IMG/VR virus record: IMGVR_UViG_3300030101_002139
Span: 1 to 29,941 of that record
Source of the DNA: a virus
Strand: one strand, 5' to 3'
Length of the DNA: 29,941 nucleotides
The position numbers and the translations under genes are program-made. The notes under the pieces were generated by a model. It was not told where the DNA came from. It saw only the letters and a list, made by a program, of their open reading frames with translations, and made no database searches. Positions 1-8,900 of this stretch are shown piece by piece (position 1 is the stretch's first letter; the number at the start of each line of letters is the position of its first letter).

Positions 1-744
1 CAGGCTGATTCTTTATCGCTGAATGATGGTGATAGCATCGCATCATGGGCTGATTCAAGCGGTAATGGAAACGATGTAGCGCAGTCTGTTGCGGTGCGTA
101 AGCCCACGTTTCAAACTAACGAGTTGAACAGTAAGCCGGTCATTAGATACGACAACTCAAATGACCTCCTGAGTGACGGTGACATCGCTGACCTTGACGT
201 TGGAGCAGGAGACATTTGGTTTGCATGTGTCTTTAAATCTACTGATGACAGTTCAGAGCAGTTTGTATTTGAGAAAGACCCAAACAGTTTCGGGTTGATG
301 ACCAACGCAAGCGGAGAACTTCAAGCGCGTCTAGGTGGCAACACCAACATACCGAAGCAGTCAGCGGGAAACTGGAGCAGATCAGCCTTTGTCATTGTAA
401 CTGCTTCTCGTGTATCTTCGTCTTGCAACGGGTTTGTCAATGGTGATGGTATGACAACGACTGGAACAACGAACAGCACATCTATCAGCAACAGCAGCGT
501 CTTTGATATTGGAGCCCGTGCTGTAGCAGCCAGCCCGTTGAATGGTGACATCGCTGAAGTTCTGGTTGGCGGTGCAACTCTGGACACCAATGAACGGCAA
601 AAGATAGAGGGCTATCTGGCGCACAAATACGGCTTGCAAGGAAACTTGCCAAGTGATCACCCATACAAGTCAGCGGCTCCCGGATACCGCGTGCAGTTTG
701 GGATCTCATCCGGTCTGATTGATGGAGGCTTGATACAAGCATGA
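1..744 (+). CDS. LamG/concanavalin-like lectin tail adhesin (3' part; 5' end is at 29789)
   Basis: The reading frame is open from base 1 and joins, across the circular junction, to the ATG at 29789, giving a protein of about 265 aa. The start of the joined protein (MPDWDPSRLSAGTLTAWYKA, then ADS and a SWADSSGNGND stretch) is the classic entry of LamG/concanavalin-A-like jelly-roll domains found in phage and bacterial surface proteins. The C-terminal part has the usual end of that fold (GDIAEVLVG, then a helix with IEGYLAHKYGL), a signature widely seen in LamG-3 type domains. The likely role is glycan or surface binding by a tail fibre or appendage. It overlaps the next gene by 4 nt (ATGA at 741-744). 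Fold assignment is fairly sure; place in the virion is inferred from neighbours. Confidence 0.8.
   Translation, partial: QADSLSLNDGDSIASWADSSGNGNDVAQSVAVRKPTFQTNELNSKPVIRYDNSNDLLSDGDIADLDVGAGDIWFACVFKSTDDSSEQFVFEKDPNSFGLMTNASGELQARLGGNTNIPKQSAGNWSRSAFVIVTASRVSSSCNGFVNGDGMTTTGTTNSTSISNSSVFDIGARAVAASPLNGDIAEVLVGGATLDTNERQKIEGYLAHKYGLQGNLPSDHPYKSAAPGYRVQFGISSGLIDGGLIQA
2..99. repeat. Terminal direct repeat, left copy (circular closure)
   Basis: Identical over 98 bp to 29844-29941. The coding frame of the lectin runs through it, so the repeat is the overlap of one circular or circularly permuted molecule, not two genomic copies. Confidence 0.95.
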
Positions 745-1970
745 GCAACTTCGGTGACATCCAACAAGGCGAATCAATAAACGCCTTCTTCTCAACATCC
801 AGCCAAGCCGGTGCTGCTGCAACAATCACCAGCGGATCGGCAACGATCTACAAGGACGGCACAACATCCAGCAGCACAAGCGGCGTGACTCTATCTGTTG
901 ACGTTGATTCCAAAACAGGGTTCCACCGAGTAACTATTACTACCAGCAGTGATGCCTCGTACTACGCGGTTGGTTCTACGTTCTCGATTGTTGTGGCTGG
1001 CACTGTTGACTCGCAATCGGTCAGGGCTGTCATCGGCACGTTCTCGGTGCAAGCCCGTACAGGTGCAGGCGGCAGAGTGATCAGCCAGAACCTTGGACTG
1101 ATCGAACAGAACGAGGCGGTGTCTGTGGCAATCGGGCCGTTGCTTGATCCGACAAGTGGTGAGCCTGTGACCACATTGACCCCCGGCGACATCACAGCCA
1201 AGTTGATCAAAGACACAACGGCAAGCACACTAACCTTGACTGCAAGCGGCGGCAACAATGACTTCACCCACATTGCCAATGGCCTCTGGGCTCTTGAATT
1301 GACCACTGCCAACACAAACCATATGGGCCAGTTCAGTATCAGCCTTGTTGATTCAAACGTATTTGTGCCGATCTTGGCCTCGGGTGTTGCGGTGCGAACC
1401 CAAGCGTATGAGTCACTTGTGCTTGATGATGACACGCTGAACGTGGATGTCACGCAGGTTGGCAACTCGAACGTCACATCATCGAGCGGCGTGCTTGAAG
1501 TCAATACCAAGCAGATCAACGGTGACGCTTCTGCTGCTGCGGCCCTTGATGCAGCAATTGACAACAGCAACAACATCGTCGCCACGAACGTCACGCGGAT
1601 CGCCAACAGCACCACCAGTGCAAACAATCTGTCCGACTACACCGACGGCACAAGCAATCAGCCAGTTGATACGGTCAAGATCAGCGGCGACAGTGCTGCG
1701 GCTGACAGGCTTGAGGCCATGATGGACGCTTGCCCAATCGGGACCGTGGACAACACTTCCTTCACGCCGACCACCACGGCCTTTGAGACGAACATCACTG
1801 AAGCAACGGCGGACCACTTCAATGACCGCATCTGCTTGTTCGTCACCGGCAATCTTTCTGGACAGCAGAAGGCTGTGACCGACTACGCATTGAGCGGCGG
1901 TCGTGGCAAGTTCACGGTCAACGCTCTCACTGAGGCTCCTGCGAACGGTGACACGTTCATACTTGTCTGA
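741..1970 (+). CDS. Tail appendage protein with two Ig-like/baseplate-type domains
   Basis: This 409-aa protein is rich in Ser, Thr, Asn and Gly and has almost no Lys-rich segments, like many phage fibres. Residues 1-110 and about 111-225 look like two copies of one beta-sandwich: each ends in a strand pair (GTFSVQART; ASGVAVRTQA) after a substrate-like 'IVVAGTVD / ISLVDSNVF' strand. The middle (230-335) is low complexity with Asn/Ala repeats and a possible trimerising stretch (VDTVKISGDSAAADRLEAMM). The last 60 residues (LFVTGNLSGQQKAVTDYAL, then TEAPANGDTF) resemble the end of many phage host-specificity proteins. It is coupled by ATGA to the lectin gene upstream and by TGATG to the next gene. 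Structural role is inferred; the exact part of the virion is unknown. Confidence 0.65.
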   Translation: MSNFGDIQQGESINAFFSTSSQAGAAATITSGSATIYKDGTTSSSTSGVTLSVDVDSKTGFHRVTITTSSDASYYAVGSTFSIVVAGTVDSQSVRAVIGTFSVQARTGAGGRVISQNLGLIEQNEAVSVAIGPLLDPTSGEPVTTLTPGDITAKLIKDTTASTLTLTASGGNNDFTHIANGLWALELTTANTNHMGQFSISLVDSNVFVPILASGVAVRTQAYESLVLDDDTLNVDVTQVGNSNVTSSSGVLEVNTKQINGDASAAAALDAAIDNSNNIVATNVTRIANSTTSANNLSDYTDGTSNQPVDTVKISGDSAAADRLEAMMDACPIGTVDNTSFTPTTTAFETNITEATADHFNDRICLFVTGNLSGQQKAVTDYALSGGRGKFTVNALTEAPANGDTFILV

Positions 1971-2851
1971 TGGTTCTGCCCGTACTCGACAACCGGAACA
2001 GTAACGCAGCCAGTCCAACGGTCAAGGCGGTCACGCTTTGGCAAGGCACGACGAACTCGTACACGACCGGCGGGAACTGGAGCAACGGCGTTCCTGCCAA
2101 TGGTGGCGTTGTCTACTTTGCAGGCAACAACCAAGACGTTGGCGACAGCAACCAGAAGGCCGTGAACCTGCGTGAGTTCCGGGTGGCTGACTCGTACGGT
2201 GGCACGCTTGGCGGCGGGTCTTTGCAGATCAGTGCTTCATCAATGGTACTAGCATCAAGCCGTTGTGTGATCGGCATACGCCCGTTCGTTGAGGATCTGC
2301 ACATTGTCGCCATGCCGCGTGAGATGACGATTGCAGCAGGTCGCATCAACCGGCTGCACATCCACACTACCAACGGCGTGTTGACGATCAACCGTGGAGT
2401 TGTCAACGAACTGGTTGTGTCGCCCGGTTCAAGCCAAGTGACCATGAGTTTAAATGTCAGCACAGACAACCCGCTGGCAAGTGCAGGAGGTCCGTTCAAA
2501 CTGAGGGTTGGGCGAGGTACTCGGGCAACGTCAGCAGCACCAATGAACTTCGTGAACGCTTCAGGCTCGTTCGAGTCGAGTGCGACTATCGCCAACGCCA
2601 GTGCCAACGGTCGTGTTGGTCAAATCGAATCGTCAGGGTCAGCCATAACGACGCTTACGCTTAACGGTGGCGAACTACTTCTGAAGGATTCAGACACCAA
2701 CGCCACGCTGACCATCGGCAACGGTACGATCAACGGTGGTCGCATCAATGGCGTTAACAGCAACCGACGAATCACCAACACAAACCCGATGACCGTGCAA
2801 GGTGAGATCCAAGTGCAGTTGCTCAGCGGTCAAACAATCACGCTAATCTAG
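1970..2851 (+). CDS. Beta-solenoid-like appendage/spike protein, paralogue-like to 20360-21205
   Basis: A 293-aa protein whose residues 20-50 carry W-Q-G, NWSNGVPANGG and a hydrophobic strand, a pattern common at the start of autotransporter-like beta-solenoids. The rest alternates short hydrophobic strands with Gly/Asn turns (for example LTLNGGELLLKDSDTNATLT), as expected of a parallel beta-helix. No catalytic motif is visible. The start ATG shares one base with the previous stop (TGATG at 1968-1972), so translation is probably coupled. A protein of similar length and the same N-terminal W-x-G...NW pattern is encoded at the end of the tail operon (20360-21205). Spike, fibre or capsid-fibre are all possible. 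Confidence 0.6.
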   Translation: MVLPVLDNRNSNAASPTVKAVTLWQGTTNSYTTGGNWSNGVPANGGVVYFAGNNQDVGDSNQKAVNLREFRVADSYGGTLGGGSLQISASSMVLASSRCVIGIRPFVEDLHIVAMPREMTIAAGRINRLHIHTTNGVLTINRGVVNELVVSPGSSQVTMSLNVSTDNPLASAGGPFKLRVGRGTRATSAAPMNFVNASGSFESSATIANASANGRVGQIESSGSAITTLTLNGGELLLKDSDTNATLTIGNGTINGGRINGVNSNRRITNTNPMTVQGEIQVQLLSGQTITLI

Positions 2852-2885
2852 GTTCAAAATCATTCTGCTAACTAAGGATACCAAA

Positions 2886-3509
2886 ATGCAAATCGAGTGG
2901 AAGAACATTAAGGATGTCAAGCCTTACAAAAATAACCCCAGAGCAAACAACCCAGAAGAAAAAGTCGCAAGGTCAATTGAAGAGTTTGGTTGGCAGCAGC
3001 CGATTGTTGTTGACATGGAAGGTGTGATTATTGCAGGACACACCAGATATGGAGCCGCAAAGCATCTTGGCTTGGACAAGGTGCCCGTAGTGGTTGCAGA
3101 TTTGCCAGAGGATAAGGCGAACGCATATCGAATCGCGGACAATCGAACGAACGAGGATGCAGAATGGGACTTTGCCAAATTGACTGGCGAATTGACCAAA
3201 TTGCAGGAACTCGACTTTGACTTGGATCTGCTCGGCTTTGAGGAATCAGAACTTGAGAGCATGTTGACGATTGATAACCCAAATGTTGATTGGCTCAATA
3301 CCGATGACCACTGGAAGGACATGCCAGAGTTTGTGCATGAGGACCAAAGACCAGCCCGGACAATCTTTGTTCATTTTAGATCCGAGGAGGATGTTGCTGA
3401 CTTCTGTAAGGCAATCAAGGCAAAGATTACAGACAAAACAAAGTCCATTTGGCACCCGCCGCTGGTGGTCGAAAACAAAAAGGATCAAGTCTATGACTCG
3501 AAGAAATGA
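2886..3509 (+). CDS. ParB/Srx-fold N-terminal domain protein
   Basis: Residues 1-90 carry the ParB N-terminal signature: KPYKNNPRANN, then a helix, QQPIVVDMEGVIIAGHTRY (GHTRYGAAK at 51-59), KVPVVVADL, and IADNRTNE. This fold is known in plasmid partition proteins, sulfiredoxin, and phage proteins linked to DNA methyltransferases and base modification. The C-terminal half has an acidic linker and a small alpha/beta segment (TIFVHFRSEEDVADFCKAI, ending near IWHPP) but no partition-type HTH. There is no ParA partner in the genome, so partition is unlikely. A weak GGA lies 7 nt before the ATG (aaggataccaaaATG). It overlaps the glycosyltransferase gene by 17 nt. I infer a DNA-binding or DNA-modifying role paired with that enzyme. 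Confidence 0.8.
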   Translation: MQIEWKNIKDVKPYKNNPRANNPEEKVARSIEEFGWQQPIVVDMEGVIIAGHTRYGAAKHLGLDKVPVVVADLPEDKANAYRIADNRTNEDAEWDFAKLTGELTKLQELDFDLDLLGFEESELESMLTIDNPNVDWLNTDDHWKDMPEFVHEDQRPARTIFVHFRSEEDVADFCKAIKAKITDKTKSIWHPPLVVENKKDQVYDSKK

Positions 3510-4377
3510 TCCTCAGTTTCCGTTGTATATCCCAACCAAAGGTCGCGCAGACTCAAGGTTAACGATTCGCGCTCTGCAGAATATGGGTCTGGAATTCTTT
3601 GCAGTTGTTGAAGAGCAGGAGTATCAAGATTATGCGGCTGAAATTCCGAAACGGAATATCGTTGTTCTAGACAAGTCATATCAACGAGATTATGAAACTT
3701 GCGATGATCTAGGAGACACACGCAGCAAAGGACCGGGGCCGGCAAGAAACTTTATTTGGGATCACAGCATTTCGCTTGGCTTTGATTGGCACTGGACGAT
3801 GGATGACAACATCCGTAATTTTCGTCGATACAACAACAACAAGGGTTTGGTCTGTCATGATGGTCATCCATTTCGTGCAATGGAAGACTTTTGCCTTCGA
3901 TACAAGAACATCGCAATGGCTGGCCCGCAATACACCGCCTTTGTCGTTGAAAAGAATGGTGCGTATAAGCCGTTTGTCCCAAACACAAGAATCTATTCTT
4001 GCAACCTCATTCGAAACGATGTGCCATTCCGTTGGCGTGGCAGATATAACGAGGACACAATCCTTTCACTTGATATGCTCAAGGCGAAATGGTGCACTGT
4101 GCAGTTCAACGCCTTTCTGCAAGAGAAAATGGTGACGCAGAGTATTGGCGGTGGCAACACTGAAGAGTTCTATGCGAAGGAAGGCACAGTTGCAAAGTCA
4201 ACGATGCAGAAGCGAGTTCACCCTGATGTATCAAAACTTGTTATTCGCTTTGGTCGAGCGCATCACTACGTTGATTACCGCAAATTTAGAAAACAGAATG
4301 TGATGATACTTCGTGACGATATCGACATCAAGAATGGTGTAAACAACTATGGCAGCAAGGTCAAAAGGAAGAAGTAA
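3493..4377 (+). CDS. Putative TET-associated-type (GREB1-like) DNA glycosyltransferase
   Basis: A 294-aa protein. The start at 3493 was chosen because AAAAGGA lies 9 nt upstream and the family motif begins at once (LYIPTKGRADSRLTIRAL, residues 11-28). A second block holds VVEEQEYQDY (39-48) and a third has GPGPARNFIWDHS (80-92), followed by WHWTMDDNIRNFRR (99-112) with a DD pair as expected for sugar-nucleotide/metal binding. A later R-W-R-G-R-Y-NED-T (about 190-200) looks like the acceptor-side acidic motif of GT-A enzymes. The family is known from phages that glycosylate oxidised or hydroxymethylated bases. No TET/JBP dioxygenase or pyrimidine hydroxymethylase is seen here, so the acceptor is unknown. 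It sits between the ParB-like gene and the terminase genes. Family call is from remembered motifs. Confidence 0.7.
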   Translation: MTRRNDPQFPLYIPTKGRADSRLTIRALQNMGLEFFAVVEEQEYQDYAAEIPKRNIVVLDKSYQRDYETCDDLGDTRSKGPGPARNFIWDHSISLGFDWHWTMDDNIRNFRRYNNNKGLVCHDGHPFRAMEDFCLRYKNIAMAGPQYTAFVVEKNGAYKPFVPNTRIYSCNLIRNDVPFRWRGRYNEDTILSLDMLKAKWCTVQFNAFLQEKMVTQSIGGGNTEEFYAKEGTVAKSTMQKRVHPDVSKLVIRFGRAHHYVDYRKFRKQNVMILRDDIDIKNGVNNYGSKVKRKK

Positions 4378-4718
4378 TGCCCGCTTTGCTTAATATTGAT
4401 CACGATCAATTGCGAAAACTTGCAGCAATGCAATGCACCTTTGAGGAGATCGCTGCATGGTTTAACTGTTCCAGATCAACTCTATATGCTCGTGAGGATC
4501 TACGCAAAATCATAGAGCAGGAACGGTTGAAAGCACATGCAACCATGCGGCGGAATATGTTTCAATCAGCATTGGATGGCGATCGGCAAATGATGATCTG
4601 GCTAAGCAAGCAGTACCTTGGAATGCGCGAGAAAACAGAGCACTCCGGTGAGGGACTGCGACCACTGACAATTGAATTTGCAGAAGCACAACCACCAAAG
4701 GATGCTGATGAGGGTTGA
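4377..4718 (+). CDS. terS: Terminase small subunit (TerS)
   Basis: A 113-aa protein with an N-terminal helix-turn-helix (residues about 8-40: LRKLAAMQCTFEEIAAWFN, then SRSTLY), as in phage small terminases that recognise the packaging site. A central helical part (LKAHATMRRNMFQSALDGD, then MMIWLSKQYLGM) matches the usual TerS oligomerisation region, where 'W-L-K...G' type motifs occur. The start ATG overlaps the previous stop (TAATG at 4375-4379), and the 3' end overlaps the large terminase by 11 nt. Assignment rests on the HTH, size and position directly before terL. Confidence 0.8.
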   Translation: MPALLNIDHDQLRKLAAMQCTFEEIAAWFNCSRSTLYAREDLRKIIEQERLKAHATMRRNMFQSALDGDRQMMIWLSKQYLGMREKTEHSGEGLRPLTIEFAEAQPPKDADEG

Positions 4719-5991
4719 CTTGTTGCCAGCACAACTTAACTTCATCAGAGCCAAACAGCGAGAGGTGTTGTATTCGGGTGCATTTGGCGCTGGCAAGACT
4801 AGAGCGTTATGCATGAAGTTGGTTACCCGCTTGGTGGGAAACCCCGGCGCTCGTGAGGGTCTGGCACGAAAGCATCTTGTCAGTCTTAAAGCAACCACAT
4901 TGAGAACCTTGCTTGAGCAAGATGGCAAGTTGCCGCCTGTGCTTCCTGCAGGTACATATGAGCACAACAGAAGTGAACGTGTGATTAGATTATTTGGTGG
5001 CGGCAGCATCTACTACTTTGGCCTTGATGATTACGAAAAGATTGGTTCGTTGAACCTGTCCGGTTGTGCTGTTGATGAGGCTGTAGAACTTGTGCAAGGC
5101 GACTGGACCATGCTTCGTGGCCGTATACGTTTGGAACTGGATGGCTTGCCGATGCAGTTGTATGGCGCATGCAATCCCGGTGCGCCGACACACTTCCTAG
5201 CAACACGATTCGGTCTTGCGGGCGGTCATCAATGCGCTAAGAATTGTCTCGCAATACAGACTAGAAGTCCGGACAACTTCTTCTTGCCGAAGGCGTATCT
5301 TGACGATCTGATGAGTTTGGAGGGTGTGGCGTTTGAAAGATATGTTGAAGGCAAATGGCGTGGTGGCGAGGGCTTGGTATATGACCGCTTTGATCGGACT
5401 GTGCATGTGCGGGAACGCAGCGAGAATTGGCGACGAATCATTGTGGGTCAGGACGAAGGCTACACCAACCCGGCGGCACTTTTGGTTGTGGGCGAGGATG
5501 GCGACGGTCGATTGCACATCATCGAGGAGTTCTACAAGTCCCAGATGCTTGAAGTGGACGTAATCGCAACAGCGAAGGATATCGCAAGCCGATACAAAAT
5601 CGAGTCATTTGTGCTTGATCCATCAGCCGCCAAGTTGAAGGCAGCAATGCACCAATCCAACCTTGATGTGGCATCGGCTGACAATACCGTATTTCCGGGC
5701 ATACAAAAGGTGCAGCAGCGACTTGCCCGTGCTGGTGATGGTCAGCCTCGCCTGACGGTTGACCCAAAGTGCGAGAACACCATCCGTGAATTTGAATCCT
5801 ACGAATGGCTTGGTGGTTCAAGTGGCTACAAGGATGCACCGAAGAAAGAGATGGATCACGCGATGGATGCTTTGCGATATGCCGTGGTTCATTTCGATGG
5901 CAGCCGTGTCGAGCCGCGTGTGCGTGTTGCGGATAGGGCCGCAACTGGAGATAGGTTTGCCAACGATGACCGTATGTGGAGATCGCTGTAA
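4708..5991 (+). CDS. terL: Terminase large subunit (TerL)
   Basis: A 427-aa packaging motor. Walker A is SGAFGAGKT (23-31) and Walker B is AVDEA (residues 121-125), in the ATPase domain. The C-terminal RNase-H-like nuclease domain shows its acidic residues at D249 (GQDEGYTNP), D304 (VLDPSAAK) and D383/D387 (KEMDHAMDALRYAV). All key residues are present, so it should be active. Two ATGs are close together (4702 and 4708); I prefer 4708 because AAAGGA at 4696-4701 is then well spaced. It overlaps terS by 11 nt and shares a base with the portal gene (TAATG). Similarity to headful-type terminases fits a circularly permuted genome, but the packaging mode is not proven here. Confidence 0.95.
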   Translation: MRVDLLPAQLNFIRAKQREVLYSGAFGAGKTRALCMKLVTRLVGNPGAREGLARKHLVSLKATTLRTLLEQDGKLPPVLPAGTYEHNRSERVIRLFGGGSIYYFGLDDYEKIGSLNLSGCAVDEAVELVQGDWTMLRGRIRLELDGLPMQLYGACNPGAPTHFLATRFGLAGGHQCAKNCLAIQTRSPDNFFLPKAYLDDLMSLEGVAFERYVEGKWRGGEGLVYDRFDRTVHVRERSENWRRIIVGQDEGYTNPAALLVVGEDGDGRLHIIEEFYKSQMLEVDVIATAKDIASRYKIESFVLDPSAAKLKAAMHQSNLDVASADNTVFPGIQKVQQRLARAGDGQPRLTVDPKCENTIREFESYEWLGGSSGYKDAPKKEMDHAMDALRYAVVHFDGSRVEPRVRVADRAATGDRFANDDRMWRSL

Positions 5992-8900
5992 TGCTTGATG
6001 GGTTGAAATCCGCTTTTGGGTTCAAGGCAAAGCAAGACCGCCTTGATTATGTTCGGTCCACGATTAAGCCGGAAGCCACATATGGCATGAGCAGATCGTC
6101 GCAGGAGCAGGCGGCTGCGTTGCGTCTGATGACCGGGTACGTGTACGCGGCTGTCATGATGAACGCTCGAAGTATCGCCGCACAGCCTTTGCGGTTGTAC
6201 GCATCGCTTAACGCGCGCGGTGCAAAGCAGTTCCCAACAAAATCTATCAGCAAGAGCATGCAGCGGTATCTCAAGGGCGACGGCTCCATGCGTCCTGCCA
6301 AATCTGCGATGCTCGGATCGAATACCGGCGGCGAGGTGGTTGAAATCTATGACCACCCGATTCTCGATCTGCTGAACAAAGTGTCACCGTTCTACGACGG
6401 ATACAACTTCAACATTCTTCGCAAGACGTTCTTGCAAGTGACTGGCAACGAGTACCTGCACCCGATCATGGGACCTATGGGCTACCCGGTTGAAGTCTGG
6501 GTGATGCCGTCGCAGTACGTCAAGATCAAGCCAACCCGTGACGAGCGACTGATCGAAGGCTACGAATACGGGCAGCAACCGAACAACGCCTTCTTTGCAC
6601 CTGACGAAGTGCTGCACAACCGTGTGCCTGACCCGAACGATCCGCTGTACGGTCGTGGTTGGGTTGCCGCTGCGTCTGACGCGGCTGGCTTGTTGCAGTC
6701 TATGGACGGCTACGAGAAGCACCTGTTTGCGAATCAGGCCCGACCTGATTGGGGCATCTTTCTCAAAGAGACTCTGAACGAGACGCAGTGGAACCGCATG
6801 ATTGCGTACCTCGATCAGAACCTTCGAGGCAACCGCAACAGTGGTCGGCCTTACATCTTCGAAGGTGGATCAGACGCACGCCCGTTGCAGTTCAGCCCGC
6901 GTGATCTGTCATTTAGCGAAGGCGAAAACCGCAAGGTCGAAGTCATTGCTGCCGTGTCCGGCGTACCTGTCACCTTGCTCAAGGCCAACGATCCAAACCT
7001 TGCATCGGCACAGGTCGGCTTTGCGTCCTACATGCGTGACACGATTCACCCGTACTTGGTGGCTGATGCTGAGTTCTTAAACCAGTCGCTGCTGCCGCTG
7101 TTCGGTGGATTGGCTGACGATCTGTTCCTAGCCTACGACAATCCAGTACAGGAGGATGAACAACTCATCTCTGGAATCTTGCAGACCCAAGTTACCAATG
7201 GTATACGAACGATCAACGAGGCTCGTTCTGAACTTGGCTTGGAGCCCGCAGATGATGGTGATGATTTGCGGGTGAACGGTGTTCCCTTGGGTGTCTTGGC
7301 ACAGCCGCCTTTGCCGCCTCTTGGAGCGTTATCCGCTAACAGTGATGATACCTATACCAAGGCGAAGCCGGGCGAGGTCCGCGTAGGCTCGTGGGTGGAA
7401 TGGCGAACCAAGTCTGGTAAGTACCTCGGCAAGATTAAGAGGATCAAGATTGCTGGTGAGGAACCAAATGCCATCGGCGATGATGAGGCAAGCAAGGAAG
7501 ATCCGATTGCTATTGTTCAAGTGTATTTCAGAAACGATGATGGCACGCATACGCCTTCGGATCGGGAGGTTCCGATTGTTCTTTCTCGATTGAGTCCAGC
7601 AGAGGAACCAGAGATTGCAAAAAGTGTGAAGGCTGTAAGTGAACGCATTCGCAAGATACTGAAAGAAAAGGTCAAGGAGCATAACGAGGAGGTCAATGAT
7701 GCCAAAAGCAAAAGAACCACACTCGGCGTCTTGATCAAAGTATTTGAACGAGGCGTTGGCGCGTATCGAACGAATCCCGGTTCTGTAAGGCCAACGGTTG
7801 GTAGCGCTGACCAGTGGGGTCTTGGTCGTGTCAACGGATTCCTGCACGCACTGAAAACCGGCAAGTTCAAGCGCAAGCCATATGACACTGACTTGCTGCC
7901 CGAAGGCCACCCGTTGTCAAGCAAAGAGAAGGGTGACAAGGCAGGGCTTGAGAACTTCCCTGACGTATACACCACGCCAGAAGAAGCCGAGAGCCGTGCT
8001 GAGGTACTTGGCTGCGATGGCATCCACGAACACCCCGGCGATGCGTACGGCTATGACGGCGTGATCTACATGCCATGCTCGTCGCATCGTGACTACGAAG
8101 CAGCCATCAAGGATCAGCAGAAGAAGTACGAAGACATCGACTTCACACCGCCTGCTGACGTACAAGAAGAGGCACAGCGTGGCTTGGACTGGCGGGCCGA
8201 GCATGGACGCGGCGGCACTGCCGTCGGCGTGGCCCGTGCGCGTGACCTAAGCAATGGCGTGTCTGTCTCACCTGAGACGATCCGCCGATCAGTCAACTTC
8301 TTTACACGCCACGAGGTAGACAAAGAAGCAGAAGGCTTTGAGCGTGGCGAGGACGGCTACCCGTCTGCCGGTCGCATTGCTTGGGCGTTGTGGGGTGGTG
8401 ATCCGGGCAAGCGATGGGCCAACTCGATTCGTGATCGCATGGACGCAGAGGACGAACGCGGAGAGAAGGTGGCGCGGAGAGAAGGAGAGAGCCTAGACAA
8501 CTGCGTTGCACGTGGCATCGACAAGTTGATGTCTGAAGGCTATGACCGTGACCAAGCGGTTGCGATTGCGTATCGCCAATGCGGCACAGCCACCAAGCGT
8601 GCGGTTGCCTTCCTCACTGGTCTTGAGCCGGAAATGCAGAAGAAGGCGTTTGACGGACCAAGCAAGGAGGATTGGCCCGAACGCACAAAGGAAGCCCGTA
8701 AGGCCATCGAGGATGTGGAGGATTACGAACCGCAACCAGCAAGTGATGATATTCGCAAGGGGGAGCCAGCCAACCCCGCGCAACGAATACAAACCAATTT
8801 GGTGAAGGTCCTTGAAAAGCAGAAACGCGAAATCATCAACGCATTGCTTGGTGCAAAAGGTGGCAAAAAGCAATTCGGCCCGCAAGACTTAATGCGTTTA

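Noticed and set aside
2-99. 98-bp terminal repeat as a true short direct terminal repeat for packaging
   Set aside because: It lies inside a coding sequence and its length matches an assembler overlap; circular closure is simpler.
962-1627. Long minus-strand open frame opposite the appendage gene
   Set aside because: It mirrors a Ser/Thr-rich + strand gene in an antisense frame; no ribosome site and no neighbouring genes on that strand.
3271-3492. N-terminal extension of the glycosyltransferase frame
   Set aside because: It overlaps the well-supported ParB-like gene, and the family motif and ribosome site both fit the start at 3493.
2886-3509. ParB-like gene as a plasmid-type partition system
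   Set aside because: No ParA gene, no parS-like repeats and no partition HTH; pairing with a glycosyltransferase suggests another role.
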